The position numbers were made by a program, and so were the translations under genes. From NCBI RefSeq assembly GCF_000961885.1, contig NZ_JZKH01000008.1, positions 75,493 through 139,492 of the forward strand: a stretch of 64,000 bases of DNA. Direction: 5' to 3'. This document shows positions 8,904 through 21,341 of the stretch, piece after piece; within the stretch, counting starts at the first letter, position 1, and each line of letters opens with the position of its first letter. Under the pieces are notes generated by a model. The model did no database searches. It saw only the letters and a list, made by a program, of their open reading frames with translations, and was not told the DNA's origin. Origin of the DNA: Streptomyces rubellomurinus (GTDB lineage: Bacteria; Actinomycetota; Actinomycetes; Streptomycetales; Streptomycetaceae).

Positions 8904-9914
8904 TCAGCCGGCGTAGGTGACGGTCCGGCGGGTCGTGCGGTCGTTGTCCTCGGCCGAGTCGTAGCCGACGAAGTACGCCGGGCGGGCCTGGGACGCCGAG
9001 TAGATCCGGCCGACGTACTCGCCGAGCAGGCCGATGCAGATCAGCTGGACGGCACCGAGGAAGAGCATGCCGATGAACAGCGAGGACCAGCCGGGCACGG
9101 TCTTGCCGAGCGCGTACTCGACGGTGGTGTAGATCCCCAGCGCGAAGCAGAGCACGAAGCTCAGCACGCCCAGCCAGGTCGCCAGCCGCAGCGGGGCGGC
9201 GGAGAAGTTGGTGATGCTGTCGACGGCCAGCCGGAGCATCTTCGACAGCGGGTAGTGGGTGCTGCCGGCCACGCGCTCCTCGCGCACGTAGACGACCTCG
9301 CCGCTGGGGAAGCCCAGCCACGGCACCAGCAGGCGGTAGACCGGCTGGTGCTCGGGCAGCGCCTTCAGCGCCTCGACGGCGGCCCGGCTGAGCAGGCGGA
9401 AGTCACCGGCCTGGTTGGGCATCTTCTTGCCGACGAGCTTGCGCATCAGCCAGTAGTAGGCGCCGGCCGTGCGCCGCTTGAAGACGGTGTCGGTGCCGCG
9501 GTCGCCGCGCACGCCGTAGACGATGTCGAGGTTCTGCTCGCGGGCCAGCGCGAGCATCTCGGGGATCTTCTCCGGCGGGTCCTGCAGGTCGGCGTCGATC
9601 GACACGACGTAGTCGCCGAAGGCCCGGTGGATGCCGGCGGTCAGCGCGGCCTGGTGCCCGGAGTTGCGGGCGAAGCGGACGATCCGGAACTCCGGCCAGT
9701 CCTGGTGGATCTTCTGCATGAGCGCGGGGGTCGCGTCCGTGCTGCCGTCGTCGATGCCGACGACCTCGTAGCTGATGCCGAGGCCGTCGAGGATCGGACG
9801 CAGCCGCTGGACGGTCAGAGGCAGCGCCTCCTGCTCGTTGTAGATCGGCATGACGACCGACAACAGCGGCGCGGGCCCCCCGGCCGGGCCGTTCCCGGAT
9901 GCTTCGTTGAACAT
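8904..9914 (-). CDS. GtrB-like polyprenyl-phosphate glycosyltransferase (GT2)
   Basis: 336-residue family 2 transferase of the DPM1/GtrB type that attaches a sugar from a nucleotide donor to polyprenyl phosphate on the inner membrane face. MPIYNEQEALP, GIDDGSTDA and the metal-binding SIDADLQDPPE are visible, plus two C-terminal membrane helices (about residues 230-255 and 268-290). The start MFNEASG at 9914 leaves a short leader before the catalytic domain; the frame runs open upstream without homology. It forms a functional trio with the next two minus-strand genes, although a strong hairpin separates them. Confidence 0.88.
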   Translation of the reverse strand: MFNEASGNGPAGGPAPLLSVVMPIYNEQEALPLTVQRLRPILDGLGISYEVVGIDDGSTDATPALMQKIHQDWPEFRIVRFARNSGHQAALTAGIHRAFGDYVVSIDADLQDPPEKIPEMLALAREQNLDIVYGVRGDRGTDTVFKRRTAGAYYWLMRKLVGKKMPNQAGDFRLLSRAAVEALKALPEHQPVYRLLVPWLGFPSGEVVYVREERVAGSTHYPLSKMLRLAVDSITNFSAAPLRLATWLGVLSFVLCFALGIYTTVEYALGKTVPGWSSLFIGMLFLGAVQLICIGLLGEYVGRIYSASQARPAYFVGYDSAEDNDRTTRRTVTYAG

Positions 9915-10043
9915 CGTGCTTGCCCGTCCCCATGTATCGAGTGCGATCGAGAAGGTGCTCCGCCGGGAGACGACACCGACCGGAGCCTCTCCCAACGCCC
10001 TGGAAGCTGCGGACGACAACGCGGGAGAGCCCAATGAGCCGCC

Positions 10044-10075
10044 AGGATAGCAGTCGGTTCTGGACAAACCTTCAA
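10044..10075 (-). promoter_or_regulatory. weak candidate promoter for the gtrB-like gene
   Basis: TTGAAG (10070-10075) and TATCCT (10044-10049) are spaced 20 bases apart on the minus strand, about 130 bases before the gene. The spacing is long, so this is tentative. Confidence 0.2.
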
Positions 10076-10118
10076 CAGGCCGTTACCAGAAGCAGACGGG
10101 AGCACCACAGTTGACACA

Positions 10119-10160
10119 CCGAAGGGCCCCGCACACCCGGAGGTGTGCGGGGCCCTTCGG
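10119..10160 (-). terminator. tuf terminator
   Basis: A perfect 19-bp stem (10119-10137 with 10142-10160) lies 37 bases after the tuf stop. In the tuf transcript the loop reads UCCG closed by C-G, a stable UNCG tetraloop. It ends the str operon. Confidence 0.85.
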
Positions 10161-10196
10161 CTCAGCCTCTACGAGGCGGGCAGGTCAGAGCCTCGA

Positions 10197-11390
<1,194 letters not shown>

Positions 11391-11394
11391 TGAG

Positions 11395-11400
11395 TCCTCC
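11395..11400 (-). promoter_or_regulatory. strong ribosome-binding site of tuf
   Basis: AGGAGG, a perfect Shine-Dalgarno core, sits 4 bases before the GTG start at 11390 and fixes the tuf start. Confidence 0.75.
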
Positions 11401-11584
11401 TGAGGACAGTTCCTGTACGCCGTGCTGACGTCAGTTGGTCTTTGATCGGGCTTGGTCCGGGTGCCGGAAGCACCTCGTACCGTCCCATGGGTGGGGGCCG
11501 GAGGCCCTGGGAGAATCCGTCCGGATCCTCCCAGGTCGCCTCCTAATAGCCTAAAGGGTCGGAATCATCCCGGAAGTCGGGACG

Positions 11585-13690
<2,106 letters not shown>

Positions 13691-13729
13691 GGTGGCTCGT
13701 TCTCTCTCTGTCTAGTGACGGGGTACGGA

Positions 13730-14200
13730 CTACCAGCGGTAGTGCGCGAAGGCCTTGTTGGACTCGGCCATCTTGTGGGTGTCCTCGCGACGCTTCACGG
13801 AAGCGCCCAGGCCGTTGCTGGCGTCGAGGATCTCGTTCATCAGGCGCTCGGTCATGGTCTTCTCGCGACGGGCGCGGGAGTAACCGACCATCCAGCGCAG
13901 CGCCAGGGTGCTGGCGCGGCCCGGACGGACCTCGACCGGAACCTGGTAGGTCGCGCCACCGACACGGCGGGACTTGACCTCGAGGGCCGGCTTGACGTTC
14001 TCCAGCGCACGCTTCAGCGTGACGACCGGGTCCGAGCCGGTCTTCTCACGGACGCCCTCGAGGGCGCCGTAGACGATCCGCTCGGCGGTGGAGCGCTTGC
14101 CGTGCAGCAGGATCTTGTTGACCAGCTGGGTGACGACCGGGGAGCCGTAGACCGGGTCGATGATGACCGGGCGCTTCGGGGCGGGGCCCTTACGAGGCAT
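13730..14200 (-). CDS. rpsG: 30S ribosomal protein S7
   Basis: 156-residue S7, which nucleates assembly of the 30S head by binding the 3' domain of 16S rRNA. It starts [13 protein letters not shown] and ends AFAHYRW, typical of actinobacterial S7. GAAGGAGAAG just before ATG 14200 overlaps the end of rpsL; the two genes are separated by only 2 bases, so translation is probably coupled. Confidence 0.98.
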   Translation of the reverse strand: MPRKGPAPKRPVIIDPVYGSPVVTQLVNKILLHGKRSTAERIVYGALEGVREKTGSDPVVTLKRALENVKPALEVKSRRVGGATYQVPVEVRPGRASTLALRWMVGYSRARREKTMTERLMNEILDASNGLGASVKRREDTHKMAESNKAFAHYRW

Positions 14201-14202
14201 TC

Positions 14203-14574
14203 TTACTTCTCCTTCTTGGCGCCGTAGCGGCTGCGAGCCTGCTTGCGGTTCTTGACACCCTGGGTGTCGAGCGAACCGCGGATGATCTTGTAGCGGACAC
14301 CAGGAAGGTCCTTCACACGACCACCGCGAACCAGCACGATGGAGTGCTCCTGCAGGTTGTGGCCCTCGCCCGGGATGTAAGCGGTGACCTCGATCCCGCT
14401 GGTGAGGCGCACACGGGCGACCTTGCGGAGAGCCGAGTTCGGCTTCTTCGGGGTGGTCGTGTACACACGCGTGCAGACCCCACGGCGCTGCGGGGAGCCC
14501 TTCAGCGCGGGAGTCTTGTTCTTCTCGACCTTGTCCTGCCGGCCCTTTCGGACCAGCTGCTGGATCGTAGGCAC
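14203..14574 (-). CDS. rpsL: 30S ribosomal protein S12
   Basis: 123-residue S12 of the decoding centre. The GTG start at 14574 yields [12 protein letters not shown], the standard length for the genus, behind GGAG. The streptomycin-resistance positions are wild type (Lys43 in TPKKPNS, Lys88 in GRVKDLPG), so no resistance mutation is present. It is first in the str operon with a good promoter about 240 bases upstream. Confidence 0.98.
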   Translation of the reverse strand: MPTIQQLVRKGRQDKVEKNKTPALKGSPQRRGVCTRVYTTTPKKPNSALRKVARVRLTSGIEVTAYIPGEGHNLQEHSIVLVRGGRVKDLPGVRYKIIRGSLDTQGVKNRKQARSRYGAKKEK

Positions 14575-15174
14575 CGTTTCTCCGTTTTCTGTGTGCCAAG
14601 GCTTGGTGGAACTAACCTGTGGTGATCCCTCGCACTCGGCCCCGTGGTCGACCCACGCGGTCGGGTGTGTTGGGTTTTTTCCGGCACGGAATCCCGTGAG
14701 CTGATGTACAGCGACGGCGCTCAACGCGCGGGGCGCTGGAAGGCGCTCCGGCTCGGCGCGGCGACCGGTGTGCATGCACGCACAAGGACCCGGGGACACC
14801 CCAGGCACAAGGTCAGAGCGTACCTAGCGCATGGGGCGCGGTCAAAACAAATGCAACGCCGCAGGTCGTGACCCCCGGCCGGATGTCGCGGGGGTGTCCC
14901 GCGCACGACCTGCCGGTGTCGGGCCACCCTTCACCCGCTGTACCACAGCCGGGGGCCGTCTGCCACCCGGGCCGGCGTACGGCGCGCTGATCGCCGCGCT
15001 CGGCATCCGGCTGGCGGCCGACCGGCTGCTGGAGCGCCTGCCGGAGATCCTGGCCAGGGCCATCGAGCGCCGACCCACCCCGCTCCCCCGCTCCCCCGGC
15101 CGCAGGGGCGCCCTGCGCGCCTCCGGCATCATGGGCGGGAGGGCCGGAACCGTCGAGGAGAGCAGGGACACACC
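14575..15174. other. 600-bp gap between rpsL and a divergent gene: rpsL promoter and long leader
   Basis: No convincing coding region. It holds the rpsL promoter (14817-14845) and a transcribed leader of about 235 bases. Within the leader is a perfect 10-bp palindrome GTGCATGCAC (14770-14779) about 30 bases past the expected transcription start, and an unusual run of six T at about 14673-14678. The remainder upstream must hold the promoter for the divergent DUF2786 gene, which I cannot place. Confidence 0.5.
14817..14845 (-). promoter_or_regulatory. str operon (rpsL) promoter
   Basis: TTGACC (14840-14845) and TACGCT (14817-14822) are separated by exactly 17 bases on the minus strand, a near-consensus vegetative (HrdB-type) promoter. 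It should drive rpsL-rpsG-fusA and, by read-through, tuf. Confidence 0.7.
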
Positions 15175-16470
15175 GTGGGCGAGCGCGCGCAGCAGGGCGG
15201 GGACGCCGGGGCGCTGCTGGAGCAGGCGGTGCGGTCGGTGCTCACGGCGCCGGACGACACGCTGGACCTGGCACTGGACACCGGCGCCTCGCTGCTGGCC
15301 GCCTCGGCCGGGCAGTGGCCGGCGGTCAGCCGCGCGCTGCTCGGGTACGCGGACACCGCCGTGGGCCGCTGCTGGTCCGCCGGGTGGCGCCCGGCGGACC
15401 TGGTGCGGGTGGTGCGGCGCGAACTGAAGCCCGTCCACCTGGCGCTCGCCGTGGACCTGATCGCCGCCGAGAACCGCCGGCACCCGGCGACGGGCCCGGA
15501 CCGGCGCTGGCGGGAGCAGCTGCGCGAGCTGGACGCCGACGCGTGGTGGCCGGACGACGAGCAGTTCCTCGGCGCCTTCGCCCACCGGCACCGGCTGGAC
15601 CGCTTCGCGCTCGCCACCGCCGCCCTGGAGCTGCTGCGCAGCTGGGGCCGGCTGCCCCCGATCGCCCCGGTCGGCCCGGCGCCGGGCCACAGCGGCCGGG
15701 CCGCCGGCCGGTCCGTACGGGCCGAGCACCCGGCCGGCCCGGCGACCGGCGAGCCGCGGATGCTGGCCCGGATCCGGGCGCTGCTGGCGAAGGCCGAGTC
15801 CACCGAGTACCCGGAGGAGGCCGAGGCGCTGACCGCCAAGGCGCAGCAGCTGATGGCCCAGCACAGCATCGACGAGGCGCTGCTGGCGGCGGCCGGCGCC
15901 GACCGGGACACCCCGGCGGCGGTGCGGATCGGCGTGGACAACCCGTACGAGGGCCCGAAGACGATGCTGCTGGACGCGGTGGCGGCGGCGAACCGCTGCC
16001 GGGTGGTGTGGGCGAAGGAGTTCGGCTTCTGCACCGTGATCGGCTTCGACGGCGACCTGGACGGCGTCGAGCTGCTCTACACCTCGCTGCTGGTGCAGGC
16101 CACCCACGCGCTCAACAAGGCGGGCTCCGGGAAGGACTCGCGCAGCAAGGCGTTCCGGCAGTCGTTCCTGGTCGCCTACGCGGCGCGGATCCGCGAGCGG
16201 CTGACCGCCGCCACCGAGCGGGCCACCAGCGACGCGGCGGCCGGGCGGCACCTGCGCGAGGACGGCACCGAGGAGCAGCTGCTGCCGGACGCACGGCTGC
16301 TGCCCGCGCTCGCGGCCCGCTCGGCGGCGGTGGACGACGAGGTCGGCCGGCTGTTCCCGAAGCTGGTCTCGCAGCGGGTGCGGGTCAGTGACGGCGAGGG
16401 CTGGGTGGCCGGGCGGGCGGCCGCGGACCGCGCCGCGCTGCACGGGCGCGCCGGGGAGATCCGGGATTAG
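15175..16470 (+). CDS. DUF2786-domain protein
   Basis: 431-residue cytoplasmic protein of unknown function. The centre (about residues 196-240) has the DUF2786 signature: MLARIRALLAKAESTE, then EEAEALTAKAQQLMAQHSID. The N-terminal 190 residues are helical and rich in Leu, Ala and Trp with no family I recognise; the C-terminal part is charged. DUF2786 proteins are common in actinobacteria and phages but uncharacterised. Start GTG 15175 follows GAGGAG at a slightly long distance. It begins the insert between rpsL and rpoC and runs toward an ADP-ribosylglycohydrolase gene 56 bp downstream, possibly in one operon. Confidence 0.8.
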   Translation: MGERAQQGGDAGALLEQAVRSVLTAPDDTLDLALDTGASLLAASAGQWPAVSRALLGYADTAVGRCWSAGWRPADLVRVVRRELKPVHLALAVDLIAAENRRHPATGPDRRWREQLRELDADAWWPDDEQFLGAFAHRHRLDRFALATAALELLRSWGRLPPIAPVGPAPGHSGRAAGRSVRAEHPAGPATGEPRMLARIRALLAKAESTEYPEEAEALTAKAQQLMAQHSIDEALLAAAGADRDTPAAVRIGVDNPYEGPKTMLLDAVAAANRCRVVWAKEFGFCTVIGFDGDLDGVELLYTSLLVQATHALNKAGSGKDSRSKAFRQSFLVAYAARIRERLTAATERATSDAAAGRHLREDGTEEQLLPDARLLPALAARSAAVDDEVGRLFPKLVSQRVRVSDGEGWVAGRAAADRAALHGRAGEIRD

Positions 16471-16526
16471 GGCCCGTCTCCGAACCTGGTAGAACGTACA
16501 CCGCCACGAACGAAGGGGGATTCGAC

Positions 16527-17639
16527 GTGACGGAGCCGACGGCGGAGTCGGGGTACCGGGACCGGGTGCGCGGGGCGCTCCTCGGCGGGGCGATCGGCGA
16601 CGCGCTGGGCTGGCCGGTGGAGTTCCTGCAACTGCACCAGATCCAGGACCGGTTCGGGCCGGACGGGGTGACGGCGCTGCCCGCCGGGCCCGGTCCGGTG
16701 GAGGTCACCGACGACACCCAGATGACGCTGTTCACCGCCGAGGGCCTGATCCGCGGCTTCGTCCGCGGCTGGACGGGCGGTGGCGGCTCGGTGCCGGAGG
16801 CCGTCCACGGCGCCTACCGGCGCTGGCTGCAGACGCAGTACCAGCCGCGGCCGGACGCCGAGCCGCAGCCGCGCCCGTACGACGGCTGGCTGCTGCGCCA
16901 GCCGTTCCTGTACGCGCGGCGGGCGCCGGGCAACGCGTGCCTGAGCGGGGTGTCGGAGCACCCGGAGTTCCAGGCGCCGTCCGCGATCGGGTGGCCGGGG
17001 CCGGTCAACCCCGGGTCCAAGGGCTGCGGCACGGTGATGCGCTCGGCACCGTTCGGGCTGGCCCGGCTCGGGGCCGAGCAGTCCTTCGGGCTGGCGGTGC
17101 AGTGCGCCCAGTTGACCCACGGTCACCCGACCGGCTACCTCGCGGCGGGCGCCTTCGCGGCGCTGGTCGAGCGGCTGGCCCAGGGCACCGAGCCGTGGGC
17201 GGCGGTCGGCGAGACGGTGGATCAGATCCGGGAGCTGCCGAGTTCGAAGGAGACCGTCCAGGCGCTGGCCCGGGCGGTGCGGATCGCCCAGGAGTCCGAG
17301 CCCGCGGCGGAGGCGGTGGAGCGGGTCGGGCTCGGCTGGATCGCCGAGGAGTGCCTGGCGATCGCGGTGTACTCGCTGCTGGCGGCCACCCTCGGCCCCG
17401 ACCCGGTGCGCACCGCGCTGCTGCTGTCGGTGAACCACTCCGGGGACAGCGACTCCACCGGCGCGGTCTGCGGCAACCTGGTCGGGGCCGCGTACGGCGC
17501 CTCGGCGCTGCCCGCCGACTGGGCCGGGGCGGTCGAGGGCCGGGCCGAGCTGCTGACGGTCGCGGACGACCTGCTGGTGCTGTTCGGCAGCCGCGACCCG
17601 CGCCACCCGGCGCTCGGCGAGCGCTACCCGGCCTGGTAG
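16527..17639 (+). CDS. ADP-ribosylglycohydrolase family protein (first copy)
   Basis: 370-residue member of the DraG/ARH family, which hydrolyses ADP-ribose from proteins or from small ADP-ribosyl compounds using two Mg ions. Metal-ligand motifs are intact: GDALG near residue 24, TDDTQMT at 61-67 and SGDSDS at 305-310. GTG 16527 has an AAGGGGGA ribosome site. The target is unknown: a modified protein, ADP-ribosylated antibiotic or DNA, or O-acetyl-ADP-ribose from the nearby Sir2 enzyme. The stop is only 20 bp from the convergent serpin stop. Confidence 0.9.
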   Translation: MTEPTAESGYRDRVRGALLGGAIGDALGWPVEFLQLHQIQDRFGPDGVTALPAGPGPVEVTDDTQMTLFTAEGLIRGFVRGWTGGGGSVPEAVHGAYRRWLQTQYQPRPDAEPQPRPYDGWLLRQPFLYARRAPGNACLSGVSEHPEFQAPSAIGWPGPVNPGSKGCGTVMRSAPFGLARLGAEQSFGLAVQCAQLTHGHPTGYLAAGAFAALVERLAQGTEPWAAVGETVDQIRELPSSKETVQALARAVRIAQESEPAAEAVERVGLGWIAEECLAIAVYSLLAATLGPDPVRTALLLSVNHSGDSDSTGAVCGNLVGAAYGASALPADWAGAVEGRAELLTVADDLLVLFGSRDPRHPALGERYPAW

Positions 17640-17659
17640 CCCCCGCCCCCGCCCGGCGG

Positions 17660-18994
17660 CTACTTCGCCTGCGGGTCGGTGACCTGGCCGAGGAACAGCG
17701 GCCGCCCGTTCGAGGTGTCCCGGATCAGGAACAGGAACGGCCGGTCGATGTGCAGCTGGGCGGCCCGCTGCGGGGCGGGCGCGGCCGCGACGCCGACCCC
17801 GACGCCGCTGCCGGCCGCCGCGACGGTGCCCTCCTCGTCGACCTGGACGGTGGCCTTCTGCACCACCGTGCTGACGGCGAGCGGCGGCTGCTCGGCGATG
17901 CCGGTGAGGTCGGCGTCGTCGAAGGCCGAGTGGACGCCGAGCGAGCGCAGCGCGGGGGTGAGCTCGTTGGACGTGTCGAAGTGGAAGCGCGGCAGCTGCA
18001 GGTCGACGGGCTGCGCGCTGAGGGCGCCGAGGATCCGGTCCAGCTCGGGCTGGTCCAGCCCCTTGGTGAAGGCGGCGAAGCCGCCCTGCGCGGGGACGAT
18101 CAGGTCCATCGCCAACGCGCCGTCCGCATAGGGGAGTTCGACGGCCTGCCAGGGCTCTCCGGCGATCCCGCCGGAGCCGTCCGCGTACTTGAGGTCGTCG
18201 GTCCGGCTCATCGTGGAGACGTTCGGGGTGGAGCCGTCGAGCTTGTGGAAGGGGCGGTCGGCGGTGTGTCCGGGCTTGAACTCGGAGGCCCACTTCGCCT
18301 TGAGGTAGAGCGCGTCGGTGAGGACCAGCCGGGTGTTCGGGTCGATCGTGTTCGGGGCGAAGAGGTCCTTGATCCGCCCTTCGGTGGCCTTCTCCACGGC
18401 CGCGTTGACGGCCTTGCGGCTGCCTTCCGGGTCCTTCTTGAAGTCGGTGGTGTGCACTCCGGCGTCGAAGGCCGCGGCGAGGGTGGCCAGGTAGTCGGGC
18501 TCCACCGGGAGGCCCTGCTGCGTCCAGACCTCGTCGCTCTGGCGCAGGGTGGCCTTGCCCCCGCCGTCCGCCCGCTGGTCGAGGGCGCCGACGGCGAGGG
18601 CGTACTGCTTCGGGTCGAGGTCGGTGTGCAGGGCCTTGGCCAGCTCCTGGGCGGTCGCACCGCGCGCCCCGGGCAGCAGCATCGCGAGCGCGGTGGCCAG
18701 CCCGGCGGGCGAGACCACGGTGTTGCGCCCGGCGCCGTCCGGCGTCGCGGTGAGGGCGTGCAGGAGGTCCAGCCCGAAGGCGTCGGTGGCCTTCGCGGTG
18801 GCGGCCAGCCGGGCCGGGTCGACGGCGGGGCGGGTGGCCGGCGCGGAGGCCTTCACCTCGGTGCCGGTCGCGGCCCCGGTGCTGCCGCAGCCGGCGACCA
18901 GGGGCGCGGCGAGCGCGGCGGCGAGGAGCACCGTCGCCGGGCGGCGGGCGGCGCGGACGGTGCGGCGACGGGTTCCGGTGCTGCTGTTCGTCAT
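17660..18994 (-). CDS. serpin (lipoprotein serine-protease inhibitor)
   Basis: 444-residue serpin, a suicide inhibitor of serine (or cysteine) proteases, placed outside the membrane: a twin-Arg-rich N-terminus, a hydrophobic stretch and lipobox LVAGC (Cys36). The serpin fold features are clear: NTVVSPAGLATALAML early, LVLTDALYLKAKWASEF in the middle, and the hinge VDEEGTVAAAGSGVGVGV followed by the C-terminal DRPFLFLIRD and LFLGQVTDP. The Gly/Ala-rich hinge suggests a true inhibitor rather than a non-inhibitory relative. ATG 18994 is preceded by GAAGGG. Counting from the hinge Glu places Ala at P1, predicting elastase- or subtilisin-like targets. Confidence 0.9.
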   Translation of the reverse strand: MTNSSTGTRRRTVRAARRPATVLLAAALAAPLVAGCGSTGAATGTEVKASAPATRPAVDPARLAATAKATDAFGLDLLHALTATPDGAGRNTVVSPAGLATALAMLLPGARGATAQELAKALHTDLDPKQYALAVGALDQRADGGGKATLRQSDEVWTQQGLPVEPDYLATLAAAFDAGVHTTDFKKDPEGSRKAVNAAVEKATEGRIKDLFAPNTIDPNTRLVLTDALYLKAKWASEFKPGHTADRPFHKLDGSTPNVSTMSRTDDLKYADGSGGIAGEPWQAVELPYADGALAMDLIVPAQGGFAAFTKGLDQPELDRILGALSAQPVDLQLPRFHFDTSNELTPALRSLGVHSAFDDADLTGIAEQPPLAVSTVVQKATVQVDEEGTVAAAGSGVGVGVAAAPAPQRAAQLHIDRPFLFLIRDTSNGRPLFLGQVTDPQAK

Positions 18995-19031
18995 GGCCCT
19001 TCGACGCGGCACCCCGCCTCCGGGTTCCGGC

Positions 19032-20030
19032 TCAGTCCCAGAGCGCCCCGAACTCCAGCAGTTCGTCCCGGTGCTCGATCCGCTCGACCCAGTCGGCCGG
19101 CCAGGCCGACTCCCCGTGGTGGGCGCCCGCGAAGGCGCCGGTCAGGCAGGCCAGGGAGTCGGAGTCGCCGCTGGAGACGGCGGCCCGGCGGACGGCGGCC
19201 ACCGGGTCGTCGGGCAGCAGCAGGAAGCAGAGCAGGCCGGTGCCGAAGGCCTCCTCGGCGACCCAGCCCCCGCCGGTGGCCAGGCAGGGGTCGGCCTCGA
19301 CGTCCGGCGAGGCGAGCGCGGCGTCCAGCCGGTCGAGCACCTTGAGGCAGTCGTCCCAGCCGCGGGCGATGACGTCCTGCGGCGAGGGGCCGTACCACCG
19401 GTCGGCGAGGTCGCCGAGCCAGAACCCGTCGTACCGGTGGCGGCCGGCCAGCGCGTAGGAGCGCAGCGCGGCGGGCAGCGCGGCCGGCGCGATGCCCTCG
19501 GCGAGCCGGCGGACGGCGTACGCGGTGAGGTCGCTGGCGGCGAGCGCGGTCGGGTGGCCGTGGGTGAGCGCGGACTGCAGCTGGGCGGCGCCGGAGAGCC
19601 CGCGGGCGTCCAGCTCGCGGATCAGCCCGACCGGGGCGACCCGCATGTTGGCGCCGCAGCCCTTGGAGCCGACGTCGCTGGCCTGCTGCCAGCGGTACTC
19701 GGGGCGGCTGAGCCGCTGGCAGGAGCGCAGGCAGGTCATTCCGGGGGCGCGGTTGTTCTGCGGGGAGCGCCACCAGTCGACGAACTCCTCGCGGACCGGC
19801 CGCTCCAGCCGCAGCGGCGTCAGCGGCCCGCGCGCCAGGGCGGTGCGCAGGCCGCGGGCGAGGGCGAGCGTCATCTGGGTGTCGTCGGTGACCAGGGCCT
19901 TCTTCGGCAGCGGGAGCCGCCGCCAGTCCGGGTGGCGGGCGGTGATCTCCTCGACGGCCTGGAACTCGGTCTCCCGGCCGAGCGCGTCCCCGATCGCCAG
20001 CCCCAGCAGTGCCCCCGTCGCCTTGCCCAC
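19032..20030 (-). CDS. ADP-ribosylglycohydrolase family protein (second copy)
   Basis: 332-residue second DraG/ARH paralogue. Conserved ligands are present: GDALGRETEF near 14-23, TDDTQMT at 48-54 and SGDSDS at 287-292. It shares motifs but little length or overall sequence with the copy at 16527-17639, so this is not a recent duplication. The GTG start has a purine-rich ribosome site and lies 22 bp after the P450 stop, so P450 and hydrolase are probably co-transcribed. Substrate unknown. Confidence 0.88.
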   Translation of the reverse strand: MGKATGALLGLAIGDALGRETEFQAVEEITARHPDWRRLPLPKKALVTDDTQMTLALARGLRTALARGPLTPLRLERPVREEFVDWWRSPQNNRAPGMTCLRSCQRLSRPEYRWQQASDVGSKGCGANMRVAPVGLIRELDARGLSGAAQLQSALTHGHPTALAASDLTAYAVRRLAEGIAPAALPAALRSYALAGRHRYDGFWLGDLADRWYGPSPQDVIARGWDDCLKVLDRLDAALASPDVEADPCLATGGGWVAEEAFGTGLLCFLLLPDDPVAAVRRAAVSSGDSDSLACLTGAFAGAHHGESAWPADWVERIEHRDELLEFGALWD

Positions 20031-20052
20031 GGCCGCCCCCCCTCTTCCCGTC

Positions 20053-21267
20053 CTACGCCTCGACCAGCAGTTCCTTGAGCCCGCGGATCACGTAGCCGGG
20101 GTTCCACTCGGGCTCGCGGACCAGCCGCAGGCCCGGGGCCCGGCGCAGCAGCGTGCCGTAGGACTCGGTGAGCTCCAGTCTGGCAAGCGGGGCGCCCAGG
20201 CAGAAGTGGATTCCGGCGCCGAAGGTGACGTGCGGGTTGTCGGTGCGGCCGAGGTCGAGCCGGTCCGGGTCGGCGAAGCGGGCCGGGTCGCGGTTGGCGG
20301 AGCCGAAGAGCAGGGCGATCTCGGCGCCGCGCGGGACGGTGACGCCGCCGATCTCGACGTCCTCCAGGACCCACCGTTCGAACATCTGCAGCGGGGTGTC
20401 CCAGCGCATCAGTTCCTCGATCGCGGTGGGCAGCAGCTCGTCGACGGCGCCGCGCAGCCGGGCCAGCTCCTCGGGGTGGCGGAACAGCGCCCACCAGCCG
20501 TTGCCGGTGGTGTTGACGGTGGCCTCGTGCCCGGCGTTGAGCAGCAGCACGCAGGTGGAGACCATCTCCTGCTCGCTGAGCGCGTCGGAGCCCTCCTGGG
20601 CCTGGATCAGCGCGCTGACCAGGTCGGTGCCCGGGTTCGCCCGGCGGTCGCGGATCAGGGCGCGCAGGTAATCGGAGAACTCGGTGCTGGCGGTGACGGC
20701 CCGGCGGGCGGTCTCCTCGCTCGGGTTGAGCTCGAACATGCCGGTGATGTCGGCGGACCAGGGCCGCAGCAGGTGCCGGTCGCCCTCCGGGACGCCGAGC
20801 ATCTCGGCGATCACGGCGACGGGCAGCGGCTCGGCGACGGCGGCGATGAGGTCGCCGCCGCCGTCCGCGAGCAGCCCGTCGACCAGTTCGCCGGCGAGGC
20901 GCCGGACGGTCGGGCGCAGGCCCTCGACCATGCGCGGGGTGAAGGCCTTGGAGACGAGCCGGCGGATCCGGGTGTGGTCGGGCGCCTCCAGGTCGAGCAG
21001 CCCGTGGTCGTTGAGGGTGTGGAAGGGCTCGTGCGCCGGGTCGGGCTCGGGGCGGCCGAACTCCTGGTGGGTGAACCGGTGGGTGTAGGTGCGGCCGAGC
21101 CGCCGGTCGCGCAGCAGCGCGCTGACGTCCTCGTGGCGCGGGACGAGCCACTGGTTCGTCGGCTCGAAGTACGTCACCGGCGCCTGCGCGCGCAGTTCGG
21201 CGTACGCGTCGTACGGGTGGGCCACGAACGCGGCCGACCAGGGGTCGAACTTCGCCGTCGTCGTCAT
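20053..21267 (-). CDS. cytochrome P450
   Basis: 404-residue soluble bacterial P450 monooxygenase. The haem loop FGAGIHFCLG holds the Cys ligand (about residue 356), the I-helix carries LLNAGHEATVN, and the K-helix EELMR is present. The I-helix has AGHEA with Glu-Ala where many P450s have Asp/Glu-Thr, so the proton-relay Thr may be replaced. No ferredoxin gene is adjacent, so redox partners come from elsewhere. Its neighbours do not point to a biosynthetic cluster. Substrate unknown. Confidence 0.92.
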   Translation of the reverse strand: MTTTAKFDPWSAAFVAHPYDAYAELRAQAPVTYFEPTNQWLVPRHEDVSALLRDRRLGRTYTHRFTHQEFGRPEPDPAHEPFHTLNDHGLLDLEAPDHTRIRRLVSKAFTPRMVEGLRPTVRRLAGELVDGLLADGGGDLIAAVAEPLPVAVIAEMLGVPEGDRHLLRPWSADITGMFELNPSEETARRAVTASTEFSDYLRALIRDRRANPGTDLVSALIQAQEGSDALSEQEMVSTCVLLLNAGHEATVNTTGNGWWALFRHPEELARLRGAVDELLPTAIEELMRWDTPLQMFERWVLEDVEIGGVTVPRGAEIALLFGSANRDPARFADPDRLDLGRTDNPHVTFGAGIHFCLGAPLARLELTESYGTLLRRAPGLRLVREPEWNPGYVIRGLKELLVEA

Positions 21268-21341
21268 CGCTCGATCACTCCAGGCCGTGGGGGGAAGCCG
21301 GGAAGATCATCGTATGCATGCGGTACGTCCGTAAAGGGTCC

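Noticed and set aside
6477..10037. 1186-residue plus-strand ORF
   Set aside because: Antisense to the Gtr-type genes and composed of Arg/Gln/Gly strings without any motif.
10111..10116. Plus-strand TTGACA next to the tuf terminator
   Set aside because: No -10 at proper spacing and no plus-strand gene follows; a chance match.
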